Below are positions 28,001 to 36,040 of a stretch of 64,000 nucleotides of DNA, one piece after another. The DNA comes from Wenzhouxiangellaceae bacterium (GTDB lineage Bacteria; Pseudomonadota; Gammaproteobacteria; Xanthomonadales; Wenzhouxiangellaceae): the NCBI GenBank assembly GCA_007695005.1, contig REEQ01000061.1, positions 33,360-97,359 on the forward strand. Direction: 5' to 3'. Both the position numbers and the translations under genes were made by a program. Position 1 is the stretch's first letter. Every line of letters begins with the position of its first letter. The notes beneath the pieces were generated by a model, which saw only the letters and a program-made list of their open reading frames with translations, did not search any database and was not told the DNA's origin.

Positions 28001-28342
28001 TCAGGAAATACCGAAAGAAGAACCGCAGCCGCAGGTGGTCGCGGCATTCGGGTTGCGGATGACGAAACGAGCGCCCTGCAGGCTTTCGCTGTAATCGACT
28101 TCAGCCCCCTCCAAGTACTGGAAGCTCAAGGGATCAACGACCAGAATGACATCGTCCCGAACCACGGTCACGTCGCCATCGTCGACCTTTTCGTCAAAGG
28201 TGAAACCGTACTGGAAACCTGAACAACCGCCTCCAGTAATGTAAACCCGCAACTTGAGACCGGGATTGGCCTCCTCAAGGATCAGCTCGCGGACCTTGGA
28301 TGCCGCAGCCGCGGTAAAGATGATGGGGTCGGGTTGGGCCAT
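28001..28342 (-). CDS. erpA: Iron-sulfur cluster insertion protein ErpA
   Basis: A 113-residue A-type Fe-S carrier that passes clusters to target apoproteins such as IspG/IspH. The three ligand cysteines are present in GGGCSGF and TTCGCGSSF, and the C-terminus [17 protein letters not shown] is the ErpA form. The ATG at 28342 follows GAGGTG. It is divergent from hemJ; the 329-bp region between them holds a candidate small RNA and a terminator upstream of this gene. Confidence 0.94.
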   Translation of the reverse strand: MAQPDPIIFTAAAASKVRELILEEANPGLKLRVYITGGGCSGFQYGFTFDEKVDDGDVTVVRDDVILVVDPLSFQYLEGAEVDYSESLQGARFVIRNPNAATTCGCGSSFGIS

Positions 28343-28454
28343 GTAATCACCTCGGAAACTGGGTGCGAACATCGACATTCTAGCGCTTCTGTGTCGATGG
28401 TGAGCGGCAATGGGCGAAACGGCGATGTCAGCAGCCGCTCACTGCAGTGATGCG

Positions 28455-28481
28455 AAAAAAAAGCGGCCTGAAAAGACCGCT
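28455..28481 (-). terminator. Intrinsic terminator upstream of erpA
   Basis: Seven-bp stem on the minus strand (AGCGGTC with GGCCGCT, one G-T pair), six-base loop, then eight T in a row (complement of 28455-28462). It would end a short transcript that starts near 28574 or attenuate erpA. Confidence 0.85.
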
Positions 28482-28574
28482 GTAATCAACATGCCCCAAA
28501 CCGGATGGTTTATTCGCACCTATTAATATTTCAAAGCCATGATGTTGTAATTTCATGAGTTTTTTGTAAAGTGC
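28455..28574 (-). ncRNA. Candidate small RNA or erpA leader, about 120 nt
   Basis: A strong minus-strand promoter (28581-28610) followed after about 110 nt by a Rho-independent terminator with eight U is the layout of Hfq-type small RNAs. The 5' part is AT-rich and little structured. A small frame beginning ATGAAATTACAACATC starts inside but runs through the terminator and has no ribosome site, so I do not call a peptide. I do not recognise the RNA family. It could instead be a leader controlling erpA. Confidence 0.5.
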
Positions 28575-28580
28575 ATGGGG

Positions 28581-28610
28581 TTTATACCTTGTCTGCTAAG
28601 GGCTCGTCAA
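28581..28610 (-). promoter_or_regulatory. Strong sigma-70 promoter of the erpA-upstream RNA
   Basis: Minus-strand TTGACG (28605-28610), 18-base spacer, TATAAA (28581-28586). This is one of the best consensus matches in the window. It points away from hemJ and toward erpA. Confidence 0.65.
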
Positions 28611-28671
28611 GTTGAGGGCAAGCCCCGGGTCGTTCACAATACCCACTGCCAAGCTCAAGAGCCCAGAGAAC

Positions 28672-29097
28672 ATGAACCTGAACGACTGGCTGGAAGCCTT
28701 TCACATCATCTTTGTCGTGACCTGGTTCGCCGGTCTGTTCTATCTTCCCCGCCTGTTCGTGTACGCGGCCGAGAACCCCGGCGGCGAGCGTTTCGAGCTG
28801 CTGCTGATCATGCAGCGGCGGCTGCTGGGTATCACCCACATTGGCGGGGCGCTGGCGCTTGGACTGGGCGTCAGCCTGCTGATCATTGAGCCCTGGCACC
28901 TGTCAGGTGGCTGGATGCACGCCAAGCTGGCGCTGGTCGCAGGTCTGGTCGGCTACCACCTGTGGTGCGCCCGCCTGGTCAGGGTATTCCGGCTGGGCAA
29001 CAACCGCCATGGCTCGCGCTGGTACCGATTCTTCAACGAAGTGCCGGCGCTGTTTCTGATTCTGATCGTGATCCTGGTCGTCGGCAAGCCGTTCTGA
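28672..29097 (+). CDS. hemJ: Protoporphyrinogen IX oxidase HemJ
   Basis: A 141-residue membrane protein with four helices, of the HemJ/CopD family that oxidises protoporphyrinogen IX to protoporphyrin IX in heme synthesis. The conserved His11 in LEAFHIIFVVTWFAGLFYLPRLF and the Lys in WMHAKLALV, both needed in known HemJ, are present, and the length is right. The start is the ATG at 28672. It is divergent from erpA, and its end is 27 bp from the convergent nudE. Confidence 0.9.
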   Translation: MNLNDWLEAFHIIFVVTWFAGLFYLPRLFVYAAENPGGERFELLLIMQRRLLGITHIGGALALGLGVSLLIIEPWHLSGGWMHAKLALVAGLVGYHLWCARLVRVFRLGNNRHGSRWYRFFNEVPALFLILIVILVVGKPF

Positions 29098-29124
29098 TTG
29101 CTGCGGCGGACGATCCCGTCTTTC

Positions 29125-29685
29125 TCAGCGCTGCAGGCGATCGCGGACCATGTAGAGCGCGGCAATACTGCGGCCCTCGGTGCAATCGGGGCGCTGGACC
29201 AGCTCGGACAGACGGGCCAGCGGCCAGCGAAAGACCTCCAGCTCTTCAGGCTCATCGCCCGGCAGGCGCGATGGATACAGATCACGCGCCAGCACCACGT
29301 GGGTGACATGGGTCATGTAGCCAGGCGCCAGGGTCAGATGGCCAACCTCTTCCAGGCTGCGCGCCCCGAAACCGCATTCCTCCTGCAGCTCGCGATTGGC
29401 GCCCTCGAGCAGGCTCTCGCCCGGATCCAGCCTGCCCTTCGGCAAGCCCAGTTCATAGCGATGAACGCCGCAGGCATATTCCCGGATCAGCAACACATGC
29501 TCATCATCGACCAGGGCCACCACGATCACCGCGCCCAGGCCACGGCTGATCAGCCGCTCATAGGTGCGCCGCTGACCATTGGAAAACTCAAGTTCCACCT
29601 GCTCGACCTTGAACAGGTCGGCCGGTCGACGCTCGCGCCGCCCATGCACCTTGGGCAGCGGTTTGAAGCGCGATTCGTCAATCAT
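29125..29685 (-). CDS. nudE: ADP-compounds Nudix hydrolase NudE
   Basis: A 186-residue Nudix hydrolase. The Nudix box runs through GRLDPGESLLEGANRELQEE, followed by CGFGA, with all catalytic Glu residues kept. The flanking YELGLPKG and LTLAPGYMTHVTHVVLARDLYPS blocks match NudE, which cleaves ADP-ribose, Ap3A and NADH. Start at 29685 (MIDESRFKPLPKV), overlapping the stop of the upstream phosphatase gene by eight bases, so both are likely co-expressed. Confidence 0.9.
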   Translation of the reverse strand: MIDESRFKPLPKVHGRRERRPADLFKVEQVELEFSNGQRRTYERLISRGLGAVIVVALVDDEHVLLIREYACGVHRYELGLPKGRLDPGESLLEGANRELQEECGFGARSLEEVGHLTLAPGYMTHVTHVVLARDLYPSRLPGDEPEELEVFRWPLARLSELVQRPDCTEGRSIAALYMVRDRLQR

Positions 29686-30454
29686 GACGAGAGGATAGCA
29701 GGGCCTGGTGCAGGGCAGGCGGCGCCGCCAGGATCGATCCTGTTTCCAGGCCGATGGGAGCGCCATCGAGATCGCTGATGCGGGCGCCGGCCTCGGTCAC
29801 GATCACGCTGAGCGCGGCGATATCGAGGATATTGACATCGCTCTCGATGACCAGGTCCTGGCTACCGTCGGCCAGGCGATGATAAGAGTAGAAGTCGCCG
29901 TAGCCGCGGCTGCGGGCAGCCCGCTTGACGATATCCCCGACCCAGGCCCAGCCCGGCGATCCGGCCAGCGAGCGCAGGTTGCCAAAGGAAACATCCGCCT
30001 CTTCCAGGCTTGCCACCTGCGAGGCACGAACCGCTTGTCCGTCGATCCAGGCTCCCTGCCCACGCGCAGCCCAGGCGGTCTCGCCAAAGGCCGGTGCCGC
30101 GGACACGCCCACCACCAGTTCGCCGTCGACCATCAAGGCAATCTGCACCGACCAGAACGGCAAGCCGCGAATGAAGCTGCGCGTGCCGTCAATGGGATCA
30201 ACCAGCCACAGGCAGTGACTGTCGCCGCGTCGCCCATACTCCTCGCCGTAAATGGCATGATCGGGAAAGTCGGCAAGAATGTGGTCCTGAATGATCCGCT
30301 CGCAGCGACGATCAGCCTCAGTCACCGGACTCGCATCGGCCTTGCGCTCCACCTCAAGCTCACTGCGGAAATAACGCATCGCCATGTCACTGGCCGCCTG
30401 CGCGGCCCGTCTGGCGGTAGCGAGGGCAGCCTCAAGCTCGGGAAGGTGATTCAT
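29678..30454 (-). CDS. Inositol-monophosphatase-family phosphatase (HisN- or CysQ-like)
   Basis: A 258-residue lithium-sensitive-type phosphatase. The metal motifs are GEEYG, WLVDPIDGTRSFIRG and the C-terminal SDVNILDIAAL, all with their acidic residues. The RGYGDFYSYHRLADGSQDL segment and the SFIRGLPFW block are what I associate with the HisN-type histidinol-phosphatase branch, but a place beside nudE also fits CysQ (3'-phosphoadenosine phosphatase). Substrate not settled. First gene of a pair with nudE. Confidence 0.85.
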   Translation of the reverse strand: MNHLPELEAALATARRAAQAASDMAMRYFRSELEVERKADASPVTEADRRCERIIQDHILADFPDHAIYGEEYGRRGDSHCLWLVDPIDGTRSFIRGLPFWSVQIALMVDGELVVGVSAAPAFGETAWAARGQGAWIDGQAVRASQVASLEEADVSFGNLRSLAGSPGWAWVGDIVKRAARSRGYGDFYSYHRLADGSQDLVIESDVNILDIAALSVIVTEAGARISDLDGAPIGLETGSILAAPPALHQALLSSRHD

Positions 30455-30533
30455 GCCGTTGACTCTTCTTGCAGGTAGACAGCTGTTGCCATTATCCCGG
30501 ATTGGACGCCATCAAGGGGGGCTCTGGCCGGGA

Positions 30534-31244
30534 TCAGAAAGCGCCCAGGGCACCGCTCAGACGCAGGCGAACCTGGCCATCAGGCTGGCGTTCGCCAAGC
30601 ACGCCTATCTCGCGCCCCAGGTCCGGACGATCAGGGCTGGCCCGCAACCACAGATCGAGCTGATAGCGCTCGGCATCGGCCTCAATCTGGCCCCGCACCT
30701 GGATCGGAGCCGGTTCCAGCGAATTTATCCGGGCGACCAGTCGATCCGGCTGCGGTTCAAATTCAAGCCCGATGCGACCCAGACGCTCATGAACGCTACC
30801 CTCAAGGCGCGCTTGCTCCCAGACCATCGCGCCAACCAGATAAGGCGCACGACCACCACCCAGCCTGGCTTCGGCCAGATCAACAGCCAGGTAACCTGTC
30901 GGCCGGGTTGCTGCCAGCCAATAGCCCAGATCCACGCGTTCCAGGTCAATCTGTCCGCTCACCTCTTCCAGCACCAGATCGCCCGATGGTCGCCAGCGTC
31001 CTTCAAGCCGGGTCCGGTCATCGCCGGCCTGCCACGCCCAATAACGACCACCGCGCCAGCGCCATTCCAGGTTCAAGGGCACCTGGCCGGGCTGCTGCAG
31101 TCGAGCACTGCCCGCCCACAGGGTGCCGCGCAGTTGACCGACACCATCCGGCAGGTCAAGGCGGGGGGCAATAAGGCTGACCGGCAGGGTCAGCAACAGA
31201 ACGATGGGCAAAGCCAGTACGGCGAGCAGGACTACCTTACGCAT
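30534..31244 (-). CDS. gspN: Type II secretion system protein N
   Basis: A 236-residue GspN, a bitopic inner-membrane accessory of the type II secretion system. It has one N-terminal span (about 4-26), then a beta-rich periplasmic part with GVGQLRGTLWAGSARL and LEWRWRGGRYWAWQ, as in GspN proteins. It is the last gene of the gspG-N operon and overlaps gspM by eight bases. GspN is absent from many T2SS, so its presence points to the Xanthomonas/Aeromonas/Vibrio type. Confidence 0.88.
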   Translation of the reverse strand: MRKVVLLAVLALPIVLLLTLPVSLIAPRLDLPDGVGQLRGTLWAGSARLQQPGQVPLNLEWRWRGGRYWAWQAGDDRTRLEGRWRPSGDLVLEEVSGQIDLERVDLGYWLAATRPTGYLAVDLAEARLGGGRAPYLVGAMVWEQARLEGSVHERLGRIGLEFEPQPDRLVARINSLEPAPIQVRGQIEADAERYQLDLWLRASPDRPDLGREIGVLGERQPDGQVRLRLSGALGAF

Positions 31245-31722
31245 TCGTCGTCAGTGTGACCCTGACATTGACCTGGCCGCTGCGTTGACCACGATCGATG
31301 GCCAGCTGGCTGACTTCGATCGGGTACTCCACTGACAGGCGTTGCAGCCAGCCCATGGTGGCAACAAACTCGGCGCCATCCAGCCAGACCCGCACCTGAC
31401 CATCACCGGCAGGTTCGATCCGACTCAAGGCGCCAGCCAGACCCGCTGCCCGGGCGGTCTGATCGGCCAGACCAAGCAGAGAACGTCCGCCAAGGTCACT
31501 GGACCGGGTCTGGCTCAGACGCAGTTCCCGGGCTACCGGGGTCAGTGCAGTCAACCAGTCGAGCAGGGCCTGCTGCTGAGCGATGCGCTCGCGTTCGGCC
31601 TGGCGACTCTCGGCCAGCGGCTCCCAGACCCAGAGAAACAGCGCCAGCGCCAGCATGATCAGGCCGGCGCCGGCCAGAATCGTGCGCTGACGCGCCTCCA
31701 GGCTCTGCCACCATTCTTTCAT
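31237..31722 (-). CDS. gspM: Type II secretion system protein M
   Basis: A 161-residue inner-membrane platform protein. MKEWWQSLEARQRTILAGAG begins a short cytoplasmic tail and a span (about 14-34), followed by a periplasmic coiled region and a ferredoxin-like C-terminal domain (QVRVWLDGAEFVATMGWLQRL). It partners GspL. It overlaps gspL by four bases and gspN by eight. Confidence 0.92.
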   Translation of the reverse strand: MKEWWQSLEARQRTILAGAGLIMLALALFLWVWEPLAESRQAERERIAQQQALLDWLTALTPVARELRLSQTRSSDLGGRSLLGLADQTARAAGLAGALSRIEPAGDGQVRVWLDGAEFVATMGWLQRLSVEYPIEVSQLAIDRGQRSGQVNVRVTLTTNA

Positions 31723-32876
31723 CGGGCCACCCCGCTGACATGCAGCCGGCCGCTGGCGCCCTCGCCGTCCATGCTCGCCGACTGCACACGTGCATTCAGA
31801 TCCAGCGCACGCAAGCGCTGCTCGAACTGATCCAGCGCAGCCACATCCGGTCCGCGTACACTAAGCTCCAGCAAGCCCTCACGATAATTCAGCCCTTCCA
31901 GTCGCAGGCCGGTCTGGCCATCAATGACCGGCGCGGTGCGGTTCATCAGGTCCAGCAGGCCAGCCGATTCACCGAAGCGCAGTCTTGCCAGTTCACGTTC
32001 AGCTTGCTCGCGGTGACGCACTACTCTGGCGACATCCGGAAAAGCCTGCCGAAACTGGCTGTCTATGGCTTGCTGCAGATTGTCGGCCTGGCGCTTGAGC
32101 AAGTGATTCTCGACGGCAGCAAAAACCAGCAGCAGCGCAGCCAGGCCGGCAGCCAGGCCACCAGCCCAACGCCACCAGGCCCTGGCACTGTGCGCGGATG
32201 AAGGCGCCCACTGACCGGACAGCAGGTTGACCGGTGCGGCCAGCGCCTGGTTGGCCAGTTGCGGGAACAGGTCATCGGCAGGTGCATCATTGACCAGCTC
32301 CGGCGGCGCCTCGCCGCCCAGCCAGACGCGCTCGGCCTGACCGTCGTCGAGGCCGTCGATGACGGCGTCGAGCAAGGCCGGCTCGAAGCTGCCAAAGGAC
32401 CACTCACCCCAACGCACGAGTATGCGCTCGCCGAGCTGCCCCATCACAATCTGGCCACTTTGCCAGGGCAGGCACAAGCCATCCGGCAGCATGATTTCCA
32501 GCTCATGTCCAGCCAGGCGATCCTGCAAAGCCTGGATCCGCGCGTGAGCGATCACCAGACAGTGCTGTCGACCATCGGCACTGCGAGGCCCGGCGACAAC
32601 GTGCTCATCTTCAGCACCGGAGGACAGATGCTCTTCAGCCGCCCAACGCAGGGCCTGGGCCAGACGCGATGGTGCCAGTTCCGGCAACTCGACGCTCAAA
32701 GCCACGCAGTCGGCTGCATCGACAAGAACGCAAAGTGTGCCCTGGCCGGGCCAGTCGGGCTGCTCGGGGGAACATTCTCCCTGGCGGCGAATCCGGCCCT
32801 GGCGATCCAGCGCCAGCCAGCGCCAGCGCTCGCCGACGGCGTGAACCAGAATCCGATCGCGGGCTGAGCCTGCCAT
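31719..32876 (-). CDS. gspL: Type II secretion system protein L
   Basis: A 385-residue GspL, which ties the GspE ATPase to the inner-membrane platform. It has an actin-like cytoplasmic part (about 1-230), a single span (ARAWWRWAGGLAAGLAALLL, near 240) and a periplasmic ferredoxin-like domain. The start is the ATG at 32876. Just upstream, in the same frame, a 17-codon frame ends in TGA, so the N-terminus may once have been longer. A 70-bp gap separates it from gspK, unlike the overlaps elsewhere in the operon. Confidence 0.9.
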   Translation of the reverse strand: MAGSARDRILVHAVGERWRWLALDRQGRIRRQGECSPEQPDWPGQGTLCVLVDAADCVALSVELPELAPSRLAQALRWAAEEHLSSGAEDEHVVAGPRSADGRQHCLVIAHARIQALQDRLAGHELEIMLPDGLCLPWQSGQIVMGQLGERILVRWGEWSFGSFEPALLDAVIDGLDDGQAERVWLGGEAPPELVNDAPADDLFPQLANQALAAPVNLLSGQWAPSSAHSARAWWRWAGGLAAGLAALLLVFAAVENHLLKRQADNLQQAIDSQFRQAFPDVARVVRHREQAERELARLRFGESAGLLDLMNRTAPVIDGQTGLRLEGLNYREGLLELSVRGPDVAALDQFEQRLRALDLNARVQSASMDGEGASGRLHVSGVAR

Positions 32877-32882
32877 CGAGGC

Positions 32883-32936
32883 TCAGCCCGGAAACCGCGC
32901 CGGCGGCGCGATGTTGGTGATGATCGACTGACTCAT
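32883..32936 (-). other. Seventeen-codon frame between gspK and gspL
   Basis: ATG at 32936 to TGA at 32883 encodes MSQSIITNIAPPARFPG, in the same frame as gspL and ending two codons before its start. There is no clear ribosome site. It may be chance, a leader peptide, or an N-terminal piece of gspL cut off by a stop codon. Confidence 0.25.
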
Positions 32937-32946
32937 CGGCGAAAGT

Positions 32947-33867
32947 TCAGGGCACACCCTGGCTGAACAAACGAAAATCATAACCCGAAGTCCCCCAGCG
33001 CATCAGCTGGAAGTAGTCGCGCTCAACGTCATCCAGCACCACCCTTGCCTGGGCCAGATACCACGGACTGAGCACGGTCAGGTGCAGCTCCAGGCCGGGC
33101 ACGGCGTGCAGCTGGACCAATGGATGCTGGAGAAAGCTTCGCACATCAGTCCAGGGCCCGTCGTCGGCCAGGCGGCGGGCCGAATCCATATCCAGATCAG
33201 GCAGCAGGCTCGCCAGTATCGTCGCATCGGCCGTGTTGACATTGACGATCAGCTCCGGCTCGGGCAAGGCGGTGACCAGCGAAGCAAGGCGCTGCCAGGC
33301 GGATTCATCGACCGAGCGCAGCCAGCGCATCTCACTGGGGTGGGCGAGCAAGGTGCCGGCCATTCGATACGGCGGGCGCTGGCCAGCGTAGTAGCTGTCA
33401 CCGACACTGCCGGGCCGTGGCAAGCTGGCACCCTCCAGCCAGTCGGCCAGCTCGGCGGCAATGATCGGGCTCAAGCCGAGCTGATCGAGCAGGCGCTCGA
33501 AACGCTCCTGGGCCAGCCCGGCCCGGGCCCGGTCGGGGTGTGCCAGGGCGTTGACATTGAAGCGTGCGTTCTGGTCCAGCAGCCGACCCTGGATCAGCCC
33601 TCCCGGGACCTCGTACAGCGGCGTCCAGGTGCCATCGAGCAGGGACGGATCCAGGTTCTCGGTCATGACCCGCTCGATCAGGCGATCAGCCAGCAGATTC
33701 ATGCCCATGGCGTACTGATAGCTGCGCTCACTGGCGATCAGGGCCTGGGTGCGCGCCAGGGTACCCTGTCCGCGCTCGATCAGGCCCACGGCCAGCACGG
33801 TCGCCAGGGCGACGGCAAGCAGCGCTACCAGCAACGCGGCCCCGCGTTGGTGCAGGGCCGACTTCAT
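32947..33867 (-). CDS. gspK: Type II secretion system minor pseudopilin K
   Basis: A 306-residue GspK, the large tip pseudopilin. The prepilin signal HQRGAALLVALLAVALATVL is cleaved after the Gly; as is normal for GspK, the Glu at position +5 is missing. The mature part holds the two-helix-hairpin region with NVNTADATILASLLPDLD. The start at 33867 overlaps gspJ by four bases; a longer frame reaching into gspJ is rejected. Confidence 0.93.
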   Translation of the reverse strand: MKSALHQRGAALLVALLAVALATVLAVGLIERGQGTLARTQALIASERSYQYAMGMNLLADRLIERVMTENLDPSLLDGTWTPLYEVPGGLIQGRLLDQNARFNVNALAHPDRARAGLAQERFERLLDQLGLSPIIAAELADWLEGASLPRPGSVGDSYYAGQRPPYRMAGTLLAHPSEMRWLRSVDESAWQRLASLVTALPEPELIVNVNTADATILASLLPDLDMDSARRLADDGPWTDVRSFLQHPLVQLHAVPGLELHLTVLSPWYLAQARVVLDDVERDYFQLMRWGTSGYDFRLFSQGVP

Positions 33868-34484
33868 CGTGCCAGCACCAGCAGGCGGCGAATCTGGCCA
33901 TGCTCGCGGCTGTCCACGCTGACCTCGATCGCCACCGGCAAAGCGGACTGCTGGCCCTGGGCAGGCGGCCATTGCTCATGCCAGCGCCCGCTGGCATCAC
34001 GGTAGCGAAAGGACAGATCTCGCACCTGACCCAGGGCCGGGTCTGGCATGGGCTGGGTAGCGGCAACAATGTCGGTTACAGGCCAGCTCAGTCGCACCAG
34101 CCGGTCCTGTTCCAGAGTCCAGGCAAAGCGCTGCAACTGACTGCGACGAAGCTCGACCGGATTGGCCCAGCCGGCCCTGGTCGCCGTCAGCCGCTGCCGC
34201 TCCCCGAGCAAGGCCGGGGCCAGGCTGCCATCGCTCTGGCGCGCCGGACGCGAGGCTATCTGGCGCAGATCTGCGTCGAGGCGGGCGATCGCCAGCTGCA
34301 GACTGGCCAGCGACTGGCTGCGCTCGCGCTGCTCCAGGGCGGCGCGGGCCAGCCCATTCAAGGCCGTATAGGCGCTGGCAGCCAGCACCGCAAAGACAAC
34401 AACGGCGATCAACACCTCGACCAGGGTATAGCCTTGGCCAGAGAGCCTCTGAACAACTTTGCGCCGGCGCGATCCGGGCTTCAT
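33864..34484 (-). CDS. gspJ: Type II secretion system minor pseudopilin J
   Basis: A 206-residue minor pseudopilin with a class III signal: QGYTLVEVLIAVVVFAVLAA, cut after Gly17, with Glu at +5. Mature features are the QLAIARLDADLRQIASRP helix and the late LSFRYRDASGRWHEQWP segment typical of GspJ. Overlaps gspI and gspK by four bases each. Confidence 0.93.
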   Translation of the reverse strand: MKPGSRRRKVVQRLSGQGYTLVEVLIAVVVFAVLAASAYTALNGLARAALEQRERSQSLASLQLAIARLDADLRQIASRPARQSDGSLAPALLGERQRLTATRAGWANPVELRRSQLQRFAWTLEQDRLVRLSWPVTDIVAATQPMPDPALGQVRDLSFRYRDASGRWHEQWPPAQGQQSALPVAIEVSVDSREHGQIRRLLVLAR

Positions 34485-34837
34485 GGCGGCAGGAAACCCA
34501 CATGGGTTAGCACCGGACGTTGCCGCTGGGCATCTTCGTAAACGGCGACGTCGACGCGCAACATTTCATCGCCCGGCGCCAGCTGAATCAGCACATCCCA
34601 ATGCCAGTTGCGACCGCCCATGGGGGTGCTGCCCTGGCTGCGACCGGTCTGGCCCGGCGGGTCCAGGCGCAGTTCGGCCAGCAGATTGTCCGCCACCCAA
34701 AGCGCCATGGTGCGCTGCTCGGCCTCGAACTGACCATTGATCGCCTGTCCACCCGCGCGCGCCAGGGCAGCCACCGCCACAGCGATCACGACCAGGGCAA
34801 CCAGCACTTCGAGCAGGGTAAAGCCGCGTGCGCTCAC
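34481..34837 (-). CDS. gspI: Type II secretion system minor pseudopilin I
   Basis: A 118-residue GspI. The signal is very short, MSARG, cut before FTLLEVLVALVVIAVAVAAL. The mature domain has the AEQRTMALWVADNLLAEL helix that marks GspI. It starts with GTG at 34837, overlapping the gspH stop by four bases. Confidence 0.93.
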   Translation of the reverse strand: MSARGFTLLEVLVALVVIAVAVAALARAGGQAINGQFEAEQRTMALWVADNLLAELRLDPPGQTGRSQGSTPMGGRNWHWDVLIQLAPGDEMLRVDVAVYEDAQRQRPVLTHVGFLPP

Positions 34838-35352
34838 CCCGCCCCCCCGCGCACCGCCACGATCAGCTCGCCGTTGCCACGACTGCTCAGGCGGTGGACG
34901 CGCCCGTCGTGGCGCAGCACCAACTCAAACAGGGTCAGCTCGCCAAGCGGTTGGCAGGCCAGCTGTGGCCCGTCCGGATCACGACCCAGATCAGCAGCAT
35001 GGCCTTCAACCACCAGGTCAGGCACTTGATTGCCGCTCCAGGCGCGTGGCCGGTCCAGGCCCGAAGCTGCCAGCGGCACCCAGCCCTGGCTGGTCGCCTG
35101 CCAGAAATCGTAACCGCTGGCGCTGACCCGAATACCCCGGGGCCGGGCCTGGAATACAGCCTGTTCGCACTGATGCGCGATCAGCGCAGCCAGGCGTTCG
35201 AGCTGGCGCTGGGAGTCATCAGGCGAGGACCAGTCACCCAGCCGGAGCATGACCAGGGTGGCGAGAATGGCGCCGATCAGCACCACCACCAGGACTTCGA
35301 GCAAGGAGAATCCGCGCGCCTTGATCAAGCGGCGCGCATCAGCGCCGAGCAT
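34834..35352 (-). CDS. gspH: Type II secretion system minor pseudopilin H
   Basis: A 172-residue GspH. The class III signal ends KARG before FSLLEVLVVVLIGAILATLV. The mature part shows the RQLERLAALIAHQCEQAVFQARPRGI-type helix, divided here by family-normal sequence, then a beta-sandwich. Placed directly after gspG with an eight-base gap. Confidence 0.9.
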   Translation of the reverse strand: MLGADARRLIKARGFSLLEVLVVVLIGAILATLVMLRLGDWSSPDDSQRQLERLAALIAHQCEQAVFQARPRGIRVSASGYDFWQATSQGWVPLAASGLDRPRAWSGNQVPDLVVEGHAADLGRDPDGPQLACQPLGELTLFELVLRHDGRVHRLSSRGNGELIVAVRGGAG

Positions 35353-35360
35353 GGGGTGAC

Positions 35361-35798
35361 TCAGTCGGACCAGTTGCCAATCTCCGCGTTGATCCCGTCG
35401 CCGCCGGGCATGCCGTTGGCGCCGAATGACCAGACATCGATCTCGCCATGCACCCCGGGATTGAGATACTGGTATTCACGGCCCCAGGGGTCGCGCGGCA
35501 GCCGATCGATGTAGCCGCCGGGACGCCAGTTCGGCGCATCCGGCTGCCCGGAGGGACGACGCACCAGCGCTTCCAGGCCCTGCTCGGTGGACGGATAGGC
35601 GTAGTTATCGAGACGGTACATGTTCAGCGCCGTAACCAGAGCCTGCACGTCCTGCTTTGCCTTGGTGGTGCGGGCACGATCAGGCTCGTCCATGACCCGC
35701 GGCACGACCACGGCAGCAAGAATGCCGATAATGACCACCACGACCAGGATCTCGATCAGGGAGAAACCGCGCACGAGGCGGGAGGAAAAACCTGTCAT
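35361..35798 (-). CDS. gspG: Type II secretion system major pseudopilin G
   Basis: A 145-residue GspG, the main subunit of the pseudopilus. The signal is cut after Gly11 before FSLIEILVVVVIIGILAAVV, followed by PRVMDEPDRART. The C-terminal calcium-loop block WGREYQYLNPG and DVWSFGANGMPGGDG are present. It is first in the operon. In the xps system of Xanthomonas, E and F come just before G; here the upstream gene is rsmE, divergent. Confidence 0.96.
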   Translation of the reverse strand: MTGFSSRLVRGFSLIEILVVVVIIGILAAVVVPRVMDEPDRARTTKAKQDVQALVTALNMYRLDNYAYPSTEQGLEALVRRPSGQPDAPNWRPGGYIDRLPRDPWGREYQYLNPGVHGEIDVWSFGANGMPGGDGINAEIGNWSD

Positions 35799-36040
35799 TG
35801 AAACGCTACCTTCGACTTTTGTGGGTTGCCGCCAGGCAACATGATCCCGAATTATCCATTGGGCGTCCAGTTAGCACCCGTCTTGAGCACTTATCAACAG
35901 ACCATGAACTGAGCCCACTCGTTCCCGGTGGCTGATCGCCGCTGATCAGCGATACCACTCTGCAGGGCTGCGAGTCGTGATCCAACGATGCACTCATGGC
36001 ATGATAGCGCGCATGTCAGCCGACGACGATGCCGCCAATC
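35799..36040. promoter_or_regulatory. Divergent promoter region gspG/rsmE with a palindrome
   Basis: This 242-bp region should hold both promoters. A minus-strand GATAAT (35853-35858) may be the -10 box for gspG, without a good -35. Near 35941-35950 is a perfect ten-base palindrome GCTGATCAGC directly after another GCTGATC copy (35931-35937), a possible operator. Confidence 0.3.

Larger units (their letters stand above)
28343..28671. other. AT-rich 329-bp region between erpA and hemJ
   Basis: No protein gene is supported. The part from about 28480 to 28600 is strikingly AT-rich compared with the window. It contains a good minus-strand promoter, a terminator 110 nt downstream of its expected start, and then about 110 bp more before erpA. 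Near erpA a minus-strand TAGAAT (28376-28381) could be a second -10 box that drives erpA alone. Confidence 0.65.

Noticed and set aside
26841..28094. A 417-codon plus-strand frame opposite the amidohydrolase N-terminus, ampE and the end of erpA
   Set aside because: Gln/His/Asp-rich translation typical of reversed membrane-protein sequence; it crosses three supported genes.
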